46,220 nt of DNA. Source: Lentisphaerota bacterium. Its GTDB lineage: Bacteria > Verrucomicrobiota > Kiritimatiellia > UBA8416 > JABMPJ01. Each line of letters opens with the position of its first letter. The first letter of the stretch is position 1. Positions 22,412 to 29,974 of the stretch are shown one piece after another. The notes below the pieces were generated by a model. That model did no database searches, was not told where the DNA came from, and saw only the letters and a program-made list of their open reading frames with translations. The stretch covers positions 1 to 46,220 of the forward strand of contig JABMPJ010000089.1 of NCBI GenBank assembly GCA_013203785.1, read 5' to 3'. A program made the position numbers and the translations under genes.

Positions 22412-24216
22412 GATACTCCTTCAATGGGCAGTCTCACCGTGAACCGTGCCCCTCCGCCAGCGCGGTTCTCACCTGTCACTCTGCCACCGTGCAGTTCCAC
22501 AACCTTACGCACATTCGCCAGCCCAAGCCCTGTCCCATCGCCGCGGCCCGAGACAAACGGTTCAAACAATCGCGCGCGAACACTCTCGGATATACCGTTC
22601 CCCGCATCATCAACATGCACCACGAGCTGCATCTTCCCCTCTGAGGCCTCGGCAGCACCCGTCACGACGACAGCGCCTCCCTCAAGAGAGGCTCGGATGG
22701 CGTTGTCAGCCAGGTTCGTCAGCGCACGCCGCAACTGTTCCCGGTCCGCAGCAAAGCGCTGTCTATCGGTGTGATCCACCACACGCAACTCCACTCTGCA
22801 TCTCTCTGCCAGCCCGGCCAGAGCCACGAGAACGTCGGCACAGAGGGCATCAAACGTCAATAGTTCCTTATGCAATTCCAAGGGTTTACTATACTGCAAC
22901 AGGTCATTCAGCATCCGCTCCAAACGGTCGACCTGCCCGGATGCGATTTCGCCTAGCTCGGCATAGGTTACGTCATCACCCACCTTCTCACGCAGCGCCT
23001 TAATGTTCATCTTTACGGACGATAACGGATTCCGCATCTCATGCACAATACTTGAGCTGAGTTCGCCGATCGCGGAAAGAGAGGCCGACTGAACCAACGC
23101 GGCATGTGCAGAGGATAACTCGTCCAGCATGCTGTTGAAGGCGTTAGCCACGTCTTGCGACTCCGTCTCATGAAGCGCACCCACGCGCATCTCAAAATGC
23201 CCGGACGAAACCAGGCGCGATACTTCCGCCAGCGTCTTAAAGGGAAGGGTGATCTTATGGGCAGACCGCAGGGCAAGCCCCATAACCAGAACCAACGTCA
23301 TCGCCCCTGTCCCCATCGCCCGCCGCCGTAGCGAGGCTAGCCAGGCAAGGGCCTCGGTACGATCGATTTCGGCCACCAAGACCCATCCCAGCTCAGGTAT
23401 TCTGGTTGAGACCCCTACAACAGCCTTTCCCGTGCACCCCGTGTAGGTGAAGGGCCCTGATCCAAGGCCCATCAACAGATCATCGGGCAGATGAGCCGCT
23501 TCTGCTAAGAGGTGCACCTCTTTGGTTGGTTGACTGAGATAGTGACCATCCGAGGATACAATATAGGTTCGCGTCGTCTCGCCGAGCCCTGCGCGGTCCT
23601 GGAGCATCGTGTACACAGTCGTAGAGAGATCCAGGACGGCCACGATATACCCCACCTTGTTGCCCTGATCTCCCAAAACAGGACTCCCCATATGAATGCC
23701 GATCATTCCCCCCTCGTGGAAATGTGGAAGTGTAGTAGCGAGAGCGGAGGCCTCTGACAGAATGGCTCTAAATTCAGGCGGCACCAATCTTGAATCGGAG
23801 TGCACGCTCTGCTTGGAGGCGCTCACACGCTGCCAATCCGGCGTAAAGATGACCAGACTTTCGTAACCACCACTGCGTGCGTGGGCATGATTCAACAGAT
23901 GACAGGCTTCACGATAGTCCGTATCCGTCTGCTCAAGATCCCCACGGCTGCACACACCCCAAATACAGGGGGCGCTGGCCAGTGCGGTCAGGCTGCCCTG
24001 GCGCTCACCCAACCAGTCATCAATGCGTGTTCTGCGAGCCTCCAGTACAGACCTGAGATTAGACGCCTGTAGCTGAACCACGGCCTCCGAAGCACAATGG
24101 TACCCTTGAACAGCCATAATCAACAGCGGTACCAGTGCGACGAGAAGCATCGAGACAAGCACTGTCCGCGTAATACTCTTGGATCTCCATATATCGCGCC
24201 ATCTCACGGTTGTCAT
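22408..24216 (-). CDS. Sensor histidine kinase with periplasmic Cache-type domain
   Basis: A membrane sensor kinase of about 602 residues. TM1 (RTVLVSMLLVALVPLLIMAV) is followed by a periplasmic region of about 260 residues with the layout of a double Cache domain (YIVAVLDLSTTVYTML, ELGWVLVAEIDRTEAL). TM2 (GAMTLVLVMGLAL) and a HAMP domain follow, then the dimerisation helix with phospho-His in SSIVHEMRNPLSS (about His392) and an ATPase domain with DNAI, DAGNGI and GDGTGLGLANV boxes. It is translationally coupled to the NtrC-type regulator. The Cache domain points to a small periplasmic ligand or metal signal. ATG 24216 has AGGG eight bases upstream; a GTG at 24234 is less likely. Confidence 0.93.
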   Translation of the reverse strand: MTTVRWRDIWRSKSITRTVLVSMLLVALVPLLIMAVQGYHCASEAVVQLQASNLRSVLEARRTRIDDWLGERQGSLTALASAPCIWGVCSRGDLEQTDTDYREACHLLNHAHARSGGYESLVIFTPDWQRVSASKQSVHSDSRLVPPEFRAILSEASALATTLPHFHEGGMIGIHMGSPVLGDQGNKVGYIVAVLDLSTTVYTMLQDRAGLGETTRTYIVSSDGHYLSQPTKEVHLLAEAAHLPDDLLMGLGSGPFTYTGCTGKAVVGVSTRIPELGWVLVAEIDRTEALAWLASLRRRAMGTGAMTLVLVMGLALRSAHKITLPFKTLAEVSRLVSSGHFEMRVGALHETESQDVANAFNSMLDELSSAHAALVQSASLSAIGELSSSIVHEMRNPLSSVKMNIKALREKVGDDVTYAELGEIASGQVDRLERMLNDLLQYSKPLELHKELLTFDALCADVLVALAGLAERCRVELRVVDHTDRQRFAADREQLRRALTNLADNAIRASLEGGAVVVTGAAEASEGKMQLVVHVDDAGNGISESVRARLFEPFVSGRGDGTGLGLANVRKVVELHGGRVTGENRAGGGARFTVRLPIEGVS

Positions 24217-24337
24217 GGAACGGAACCCTATCACTCCCTGCCATCAGTGTCGAATGCGATAGCCGCCCACTATACAGAGAGGGAAAGCCCGGGGGGCCGT
24301 GACGGGGGCTTACATGTTGGACGTCGCCCCAGTCCAC

Positions 24338-24850
24338 TCAAGGCGGAGGCGCATCCTTCTGCATAGCTGTCAACCGCAGTGCCAACAGCGCCATCCGCTC
24401 CATGGCCGTTGATGAAATCGTGGCGCCGGTGATGGCGTGGACAGTCTTGTCGAGGCGCTTCTCGTGTTGGAGTCCTGCGCCTATGAATTGGCGCAGATAG
24501 CGTTGCTCGCGGATCGGACGCCCCCGCTGCTCCCGATCAGCCAGGACCCGGCCTTCGACGATGCGCCCCTTCGCCACAACAAAGCCCGACAGGATCAACC
24601 CATGTTTGCCCTGGGCCGACAGGACCCAGAGCGACTGGTGGCCGTCGCTCCAATAGCGCAGAGAGCGACGGGGATAGGGGCGACCCAGGACCGATGCACA
24701 GACCTGGGCCACCTCCCCCGTCACCACCATGGATTGCGCCACGACGGGCAACTTAAAAGTGTCCTTGACGAAGTCACCCACGGGATCCGGTGCGGCATCC
24801 GCCACGAGTGGCAGCAAAAGGACGAGCAGTGTGGCTGCTCTAAAATTCAT
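24338..24850 (-). CDS. Exported FMN-binding-domain protein (flavinylation motif)
   Basis: A protein of about 170 residues. The start MNFRAATLLVLLLPLVADAA at 24850 is a clean signal peptide. The single domain is of the FMN-binding (RnfG/NqrC-like) type and ends with AITGATISSTAM, in which the Thr of the TGAT motif is the usual attachment point of covalent FMN added by ApbE. Such proteins carry electrons in the periplasm. No membrane anchor or heme motif is present. The gene starts inside the end of the porin gene (11-base overlap), so the two are translationally coupled and probably work together. Confidence 0.82.
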   Translation of the reverse strand: MNFRAATLLVLLLPLVADAAPDPVGDFVKDTFKLPVVAQSMVVTGEVAQVCASVLGRPYPRRSLRYWSDGHQSLWVLSAQGKHGLILSGFVVAKGRIVEGRVLADREQRGRPIREQRYLRQFIGAGLQHEKRLDKTVHAITGATISSTAMERMALLALRLTAMQKDAPPP

Positions 24851-25952
24851 ACCCCATCCCGAGGTTGAGCCCGTTCTGGTCCTTGCCATCGTCATTGTCC
24901 TGCCACTGGTAATCCACTGTCAGGACAACCTGTTCATGCGGCCAGCAGTTGATGCCGACATCGACCTGAACCTTGCCTGAAGCACCACCGAGATCCCCCG
25001 CTGTGTTGTCCCACTCGCTATAGCGCGCGAAGAACCCGAGCTGCTCGCAGGGCTTATAGGATGGCTCCACATACCACCCCTGCTGGCGATCCGCCCCGAT
25101 CGATTCGGGTCCCATCCCGTCCAGTGACCATTCGGCGTAGAGCGCGCGCAACGCGACAGGTCCATGCCGGAGCTCACCGTGAATCTCACCCAGCAGGGCA
25201 CTGTCCGCACCCGACTCAGCACCTTGAGCCACATCGGCCTGATACACCAGCGCGCCGCCCACACTGACCCCCGGCGCGCTCCAGCCCAGAGCCACGGTCG
25301 CGGCGGGCTCAGAGGCGTCCGCCTCGGCTACCTTCTGGCGACCGCTGCGCACGGTGTAGCTGCTGTTACTTGAGGCCTTGAGCCCTGAATGCACATAGGC
25401 CCCATAGTTCCACCCCTCACCGAAGCGGCCATGGACACCGGCCCCACCCTCCCACCACGTCGTGGGAAGTATCCGGGTTTCAACCGGATTGCCCTCGACG
25501 CCATAGAAACGCGGCGGCTCATGCGTCTCATTGATCAGTCCTACAGGCAGAAGGAAGAGACCGGCCCGGGCGGTGTGCGATTCATTCAAGTCAAAATCCA
25601 CATAGGCCTGCTCCAGCTCTACCTCTCCTGGGGCATCGCCACCTGAGAAGGAGTGCTCCAGTTCAACCTCACTCACCAGCCTGACGCGCTCGTTGAACTC
25701 GTAGCCGAAGAAGAGAACAAAGCGATGGAAGTCGATGGCATCCTTGTCAGAGGCGCCGCCCTCACCCGAGAGATTATTGTAGTGCAACTCTCCGTAGCCG
25801 CCGATGGTCACCGGTTTAGCACTGCCGCCACCACTGGCCTGAAGCACCTCGACCTGTGACTCCAGTCGCGCCACGCGCTCATCCACGCCTTCGCCTCTGG
25901 CCTGACTCACCAACACGCCAACCAGCATCGCTGCCCATATCGTACGTCTCAT
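24840..25952 (-). CDS. Outer-membrane porin-like beta-barrel
   Basis: A 370-residue protein: signal peptide (WAAMLVGVLVSQARGE), a short coiled coil (VDERVARLESQVEVLQA), then a barrel of alternating strands ending in LNLGMGYEF with the terminal Phe. The opening IGGYGELHYNN and HRFVLFFGYEFNERVRLVSE resemble porin-like proteins of the OprP/phosphate-selective and related groups. The coiled coil may tether it to the cell wall. It overlaps the FMN-binding protein gene, which suggests import or outer-membrane passage of a substrate or electron acceptor used by the flavoprotein. AGAAGG lies upstream of the ATG. Confidence 0.8.
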   Translation of the reverse strand: MRRTIWAAMLVGVLVSQARGEGVDERVARLESQVEVLQASGGGSAKPVTIGGYGELHYNNLSGEGGASDKDAIDFHRFVLFFGYEFNERVRLVSEVELEHSFSGGDAPGEVELEQAYVDFDLNESHTARAGLFLLPVGLINETHEPPRFYGVEGNPVETRILPTTWWEGGAGVHGRFGEGWNYGAYVHSGLKASSNSSYTVRSGRQKVAEADASEPAATVALGWSAPGVSVGGALVYQADVAQGAESGADSALLGEIHGELRHGPVALRALYAEWSLDGMGPESIGADRQQGWYVEPSYKPCEQLGFFARYSEWDNTAGDLGGASGKVQVDVGINCWPHEQVVLTVDYQWQDNDDGKDQNGLNLGMGYEF

Positions 25953-25979
25953 TATTAACCTTCTGCTTTGTTTGTTCGT

Positions 25980-25999
25980 CGAGCCTAACCAATGGCTCG
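25980..25999. promoter_or_regulatory. Dyad upstream of the porin gene
   Basis: CGAGCC...GGCTCG with an 8-base loop (TAACCAAT), 28 bases upstream of the porin start. The left half reads AGCCTAACC, which matches a half-site of DtxR/IdeR-type iron boxes. It could be an operator or a leader hairpin; no function is demonstrated. Confidence 0.3.
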
Positions 26000-26049
26000 C
26001 TTAAAAAGGCGACAGCGTCTCGCCATCGCCTAGATCTCTCCTACGTCCC

Positions 26050-26205
26050 TCAGAGTGTTATAGCCGCTGGCTTCCTAACCCCTAACCCCTGCGCTAGATC
26101 CGAAATAGGCGCATGTACATGCGTCTCAACCGCCTCAGTGATGCGCACAACACCGTCCCGCGAGGGGTGAAATGGGCCAATCGAGTTCAGACAATGCCTG
26201 CTCAT
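26050..26205 (-). CDS. Small ORF (51 aa) beneath a DtxR-like palindrome
   Basis: A complete short frame with ATG at 26205 and stop at 26050. The peptide begins MSRHCLNSIGPFHPSRDG and continues VVRITEAVETHVHAPISD, ending RKPAAITL. It contains four His residues and reads like genuine protein, but has no ribosome site; the palindrome at 26212-26233 ends seven bases before the ATG, so any message would be nearly leaderless. The rest of the 25953-26510 gap holds this palindrome, a second palindrome (CGCATGT/ACATGCG, 26110-26123) and the long hairpin element. No family recognised. Confidence 0.3.
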   Translation of the reverse strand: MSRHCLNSIGPFHPSRDGVVRITEAVETHVHAPISDLAQGLGVRKPAAITL

Positions 26206-26211
26206 TCGGTG

Positions 26212-26233
26212 AAAGTTAGATTAGTCTAACTTT
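26212..26233. promoter_or_regulatory. Near-perfect 22-bp palindrome resembling a DtxR/MntR-type box
   Basis: Half-sites AAAGTTAGATT and AGTCTAACTTT are inverted repeats apart from one central pair. The TTAG...CTAA core resembles the TTAGGTTAG-type boxes bound by DtxR/IdeR iron or manganese repressors. It lies 260 bases upstream of the porin/FMN pair and about 280 bases upstream of the plus-strand gene at 26511. The regulator is not in this window. Confidence 0.45.
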
Positions 26234-26287
26234 TGAGGCAACCGTTTTATCATAAACTCTTGCGGAGCGCCGGCGGGATTCTTGGAA

Positions 26288-26453
26288 GCGGCCCATGGTC
26301 TTTCCCTTTGGCTCCTCCTCGGCCCGGCCACGACAGACCGTGGCCCTCCAGTACACCTGTATACCGCATGTCTCCGATGTTCTAGCCCTGGAGGGCGCGC
26401 TTTGTCGCGTCCGGAGACCGAAGCAGGCCAGAGGAAAAGACCATGGAAGCCGC
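26288..26453. repeat. Long imperfect inverted repeat (~165 bp hairpin element)
   Basis: The left arm (26290-26351) and the reverse complement of the right arm (26388-26451) align over about 62 bases with roughly three-quarters identity by eye. Both contain CCATGGTCTTT near the outer end and GCCCTCCAG at the inner end, around a 36-base loop. The folded RNA or single-stranded DNA would be one long hairpin. There is no protein-coding sense here. Size and shape resemble a non-autonomous palindromic mobile element (MITE or REP-like), but copies elsewhere cannot be seen from this window. Confidence 0.6.
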
Positions 26454-26510
26454 GATCATCCAGCACTCTGTGCTTGATTAAACTCGTTTGGCAGACTAGC
26501 CTTCACCCAT

Positions 26511-27185
26511 ATGAGGCCCACGTTGATGCTTCAGACCTTCGGCACGCTGCTGCTATGCACAGTGGTGGGAATCCCTTACCTCCACGCCGACGACGAGGTT
26601 GGTGACACGACCCCGCTTGACACTCTCATCGCGGAGCTTCAGACCGCCGCCACCAAGCTTGATGTCGATGCAGCGTACGAAGCAATAATCCAAACGGCAC
26701 TTGCCCCGCCCTCCCCCGAACCTCCACCAGAGCCCCCACCCCAAAGACCGACAGCGGCTACGCCCGCCCCCCAGATCAACACAGGTTGGCTGCAGGAGGA
26801 AACCGCGGTGCCCAGCACCCCTGCCCCGCTCCATACAGACGTTCTGCTGCGGGAAGATTTTGCCATCCGCACGCCGCCGCAGCCGATCGAGGTGATGGTG
26901 GGACCGACACCCAAGCCGTCGGACTCCGTCATCCATCTATTGTGCAAGGGAGCCTCGGACGAGGTCGCCGTACGCTTCGAGGGCCGCTGGATGTCTGCGG
27001 GGCGTGCTGGTGCCGTGACCACCACCTATGGTGCTGGCATCTATCTTAAAGATGTGGAGCATGAAGGCGAGCACCTCGTCTGGGCTTTTGGCCAGATTCT
27101 GGACCGCGGTGACCGTCTTAACGTCTATGTGAAGCAAGACAGCGTGTGGAAATGCACACACACAATCCGGTGCATCGAACCGTGA
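26511..27185 (+). CDS. Exported Pro-rich hypothetical protein
   Basis: A 224-residue protein with a signal peptide (LQTFGTLLLCTVVGIPYLHA, cleavage before DDEVG). A Pro-rich low-complexity linker follows (APPSPEPPPEPPPQRPTAA), then a C-terminal domain of about 90 residues with AVRFEGRWMSAGRAGAVTTT and a final CTHTIRCIEP. The second ATG (26526) has a better ribosome site (AGG nine bases upstream) and still keeps the signal peptide. It is translationally coupled to the next gene. No family recognised; the Pro linker suggests it spans the cell wall or periplasm. Confidence 0.65.
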   Translation: MRPTLMLQTFGTLLLCTVVGIPYLHADDEVGDTTPLDTLIAELQTAATKLDVDAAYEAIIQTALAPPSPEPPPEPPPQRPTAATPAPQINTGWLQEETAVPSTPAPLHTDVLLREDFAIRTPPQPIEVMVGPTPKPSDSVIHLLCKGASDEVAVRFEGRWMSAGRAGAVTTTYGAGIYLKDVEHEGEHLVWAFGQILDRGDRLNVYVKQDSVWKCTHTIRCIEP

Positions 27186-28207
27186 AACGGTATCAACACA
27201 TATATATCGGCCTGGCAGCCGTCCTCGTCGCACCGACCGTTCACGCCGACGATTTTGTCACATCCGCACTGGCGGCCATGGACAGCCAGTCTGCCCGAAA
27301 CAGCCCCGGCATCATCGCTGACGCACAGACGGACGCACGGCGACAATGCAACCAACTCTCCACACTCACATCGGCTCAGATCAGGGACTTCCTGAGGGGC
27401 CAGCTCACTCAAGCCAGACAGATCCGTGCCGCCATTGACAACGCTAAGGCTGAATACGCGGTGAAGATGTCCGAGCTGGCCGCGGCCACAGAGGCGTGGG
27501 AGAGCGACCCGGCTCAGCAACAGCTACAGGCGGCAGATGATGGGGTGCGACAGGCCCGCAATGCCGTGGCTCAGGCGGAGGAGGACCTCGTCACGCAGCA
27601 GGCGTTGGCTGACAGCGCCGATAGTCACCTCGAGGCCTACCGCACCTTCCTCAATCCGGCCGTCGCCGCACAGAATGCCGTCAACGCGCTGCATCGCGAG
27701 AATGCCTCCTACGAACCGCACGAAGGACTCTACTGGATCGCATGGGGCAGCCGACAGGTAGAGCGTAACAACGCGCAAATCGTGAAATTGGAGGCGGAGC
27801 AGCAGGCGCTGATCGACCAGTTGGTCGCGGCCATCGATCAGGCGGATGGCGACCCTCCTGAGCCAAACTACCACGCCGCTTATGCGGCCGCCGCACGCCT
27901 CGCCAATGCCATCCAGCTCATTCCTCAAAAAAAGGAAATGATCGCCGCTCGCAAAGAAGACCTCCTCAAGGCGTTTGGCGACCGCAATCGCGCGGAGTGG
28001 CGAGCAAAGTCGAACTCACTCTATTTGCGACTGGCCCAACTCAGAAACGAACTCAAAGGCATCCTGGATCATCTCCTCACCTTGGAGGCGAAGCGCCTCT
28101 ACCTCAAGACGCTCATCAGCAACGTGATGCCCTGCATCGAGAGTCACAACCAGACGCCCACGCCCGCTCCTCCGGCAGCCAACGACCCGCCCCCATGGGA
28201 CAAATAG
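27182..28207 (+). CDS. Exported coiled-coil hypothetical protein
   Basis: A protein of 341 residues. The GTG at 27182 overlaps the stop of the preceding gene as GTGA and leads straight into a signal peptide (IYIGLAAVLVAPTVHADDF), so it is preferred to the earlier GTG at 27146. Most of the mature protein is alpha-helical and rich in Ala, Gln and Glu with heptad-like spacing (LTQARQIRAAIDNAKAEYAV, ARNAVAQAEEDLVTQQALA), ending in a Pro-rich tail (TPTPAPPAANDPPPWDK). It probably forms a periplasmic or surface coiled coil and partners the upstream Pro-rich protein. No family recognised. Confidence 0.65.
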   Translation: MKRYQHIYIGLAAVLVAPTVHADDFVTSALAAMDSQSARNSPGIIADAQTDARRQCNQLSTLTSAQIRDFLRGQLTQARQIRAAIDNAKAEYAVKMSELAAATEAWESDPAQQQLQAADDGVRQARNAVAQAEEDLVTQQALADSADSHLEAYRTFLNPAVAAQNAVNALHRENASYEPHEGLYWIAWGSRQVERNNAQIVKLEAEQQALIDQLVAAIDQADGDPPEPNYHAAYAAAARLANAIQLIPQKKEMIAARKEDLLKAFGDRNRAEWRAKSNSLYLRLAQLRNELKGILDHLLTLEAKRLYLKTLISNVMPCIESHNQTPTPAPPAANDPPPWDK

Positions 28208-28214
28208 GCCGTCA

Positions 28215-28403
28215 TCAAGAGTATTCAGGGTCAGAGCCTTCAGGGTGAGCCTTCATGTGAGCCTTCATGTGAGCCTTCAGGGTCACACTGACCGCATCCA
28301 CGGTGGAATCCCAACTATCGACAGTCTGTGTGACGGTCTTACTGTCCCGGTCAACAGCTGTCGTGCTCGTGGTTTCGTTACCATGGATATCCAGACGCAC
28401 ATT
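28215..28403 (-). pseudogene. Relic of an RHS/YD-repeat protein gene
   Basis: In the minus frame, the translation contains RLDIHGNETTSTTAVDRDSK followed by TVTQTVDSWDSTVDAVSVT. This style (GNETTS ... VDRDxKTVT ... DSTxDAVSVT) is characteristic of the large RHS/YD-repeat proteins of PVC bacteria. Only about 45 codons remain, ending in the tandem repeat below and a stop. It is a leftover of a deleted or rearranged large gene. Confidence 0.5.
28230..28282. repeat. 12-bp tandem repeat, four units
   Basis: Four units of the form AGCCTTCAGGGTG / AGCCTTCATGTG follow one another directly. On the minus strand they read KAHM KAHM KAH in the RHS-relic frame. The short array may have arisen by slippage in decaying sequence. 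Confidence 0.7.
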
Positions 28404-28469
28404 CTCGGATGTTTTCGAAGCGGACAGGCCGGTGAGACGGGATCTTTGCACACTGTTTGCGTCAAACGC

Positions 28470-29957
28470 TCAACCTACCTCCGTCACAAACGCGGCAAAC
28501 GGGCCCAGACGCCCATCGTCCAGTTGCCCGTGCAGCACCTCACCGGCAAAGGGAGCCAGGTTGGTGAGCGTCCTCGCGTAGGCCCCCATGTTGACGGCGC
28601 AACATAGCGTAACGTCACCCAGTGTTCGCTCGAATGCGACGACCGTGCGCTGATTGGGTGCCGCTTCCTCGCCCACATCAAGCAACTTCATGGTGCCGCG
28701 ACGGAGCGACGGCTGCTCGTGACGCAGTCTGATCAAGTCGCGAAAGAAGGTCTGCCACTCAGCACGCGATGCGCTGCTACGCGCGAAGAGATTGCCCTCG
28801 AATTCGACGCCGTCGACACTCCCGCTCTGCTCACACCCCTCACCGCATACACGATACCCTTTGTCGCACCCTTTCAATCGGTCATGGATCGATGGCCGAT
28901 TCAGCGCGCCGTACTCCTGGCCACACAGCAGGAAAGGCAAACAGTGACCGCTCAGGAAAATGAGCTGCGAAACCGCACGCACGGCTCCATCCCCAAACCG
29001 GAAACACCCGCGGCCTTCATCATGGTTATCGGTATAGCGCGCCAGCCAGGGCCCCGTCGCCCCTGATGGACCGTCCTCGTAGGCGAGGAGCGCGCGCGAA
29101 AATGCCGCCGCAATACCGCCCGCCACGAAAGCCTCGGCCTTGTCACTGAAATCGGCATTTCCGAAGGCATCCTTGCTCAAACAGACCTGACTATTGCCGT
29201 GGTCATCACGCGCATAGCCATATTGACAGACTTTATAGAAATCATCGTCATAGGCCGCGTTCATGCCGCGCGCAAAGAGATCGCGATTACGCTCCACTCC
29301 GTAACACTCGGCTAGAAAAAGGAGATCGCGGTCACTGTGGCGTGTCCGCAATGCAGGCAAGGTCTCATCCCAGAAGGAGAGATCGTTGAGCATGTGGGCC
29401 ATGTCAAAGCGGAAGCCATCCACACCATCCCCCTCGCAGATATCCAGCCAGAACGAGAGCACGTTACCCATCTCATGCCTCGTACGTGGGTTGGTGTAAT
29501 CCAGCTTAGCCGTGTCGGACCAGTCGAAATCGTGATACAGCGTCCCATCCGCATTGCGGCAGTGGACCCCCTCGATCCCGACCCATACATTGTCACGGCT
29601 GGTATGATTGGGGGTCAGATCGAGAATCACGCGCAGTCCAAGCGCGTGGGCCTGTTTCACCATGGCGACGAACACCTCCATCGATCCATGCTCGGGATCA
29701 ATCGCACAGAAGTCGCGAATAGAATAGGGCGACCCAATCCCCTTGCGCCCCTCAAGCCCCATTGCGAACGGCGGCATCAGATAGACCACCGTCGCCCCGA
29801 GTTCGCGTATGTATCCCAGGTGCTCGGTCAGAAAAGCCAAGGGGGAGGTCACGATGTCCGCCTCGAGCGAGGCCTCAATGGGGTTGCGCGGCTCGCGCGC
29901 GGCGAACGACCGCAGGTTGACCTGATAGATGACGGCATCTGCGATCCACTCTCTCAT
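28470..29957 (-). CDS. GH13 alpha-glucosidase/amylase-type glycoside hydrolase
   Basis: A protein of about 495 residues starting MREWIADAVIYQVNLRSFAA at 29957. There is no signal peptide, so it is cytoplasmic. The four GH13 regions are present: VILDLTPNHT, GFRFDMAHM with the nucleophile Asp (about residue 182), LFLAECYGVE with the acid/base Glu (about 217), and RYTDNHDEGR with the third Asp (about 310). A C-terminal beta domain closes the protein. It cleaves or transfers alpha-1,4 (or alpha-1,6) glucosyl units; the exact specificity cannot be read. It begins 18 bases after the stop of the debranching-type gene and is probably co-transcribed with it. Confidence 0.88.
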   Translation of the reverse strand: MREWIADAVIYQVNLRSFAAREPRNPIEASLEADIVTSPLAFLTEHLGYIRELGATVVYLMPPFAMGLEGRKGIGSPYSIRDFCAIDPEHGSMEVFVAMVKQAHALGLRVILDLTPNHTSRDNVWVGIEGVHCRNADGTLYHDFDWSDTAKLDYTNPRTRHEMGNVLSFWLDICEGDGVDGFRFDMAHMLNDLSFWDETLPALRTRHSDRDLLFLAECYGVERNRDLFARGMNAAYDDDFYKVCQYGYARDDHGNSQVCLSKDAFGNADFSDKAEAFVAGGIAAAFSRALLAYEDGPSGATGPWLARYTDNHDEGRGCFRFGDGAVRAVSQLIFLSGHCLPFLLCGQEYGALNRPSIHDRLKGCDKGYRVCGEGCEQSGSVDGVEFEGNLFARSSASRAEWQTFFRDLIRLRHEQPSLRRGTMKLLDVGEEAAPNQRTVVAFERTLGDVTLCCAVNMGAYARTLTNLAPFAGEVLHGQLDDGRLGPFAAFVTEVG

Positions 29958-29974
29958 TCCCTGATCCCCCGCAT

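Noticed and set aside
28230..28282. Tandem repeat as a CRISPR array
   Set aside because: The units are 12 bases and directly adjacent with no spacers.
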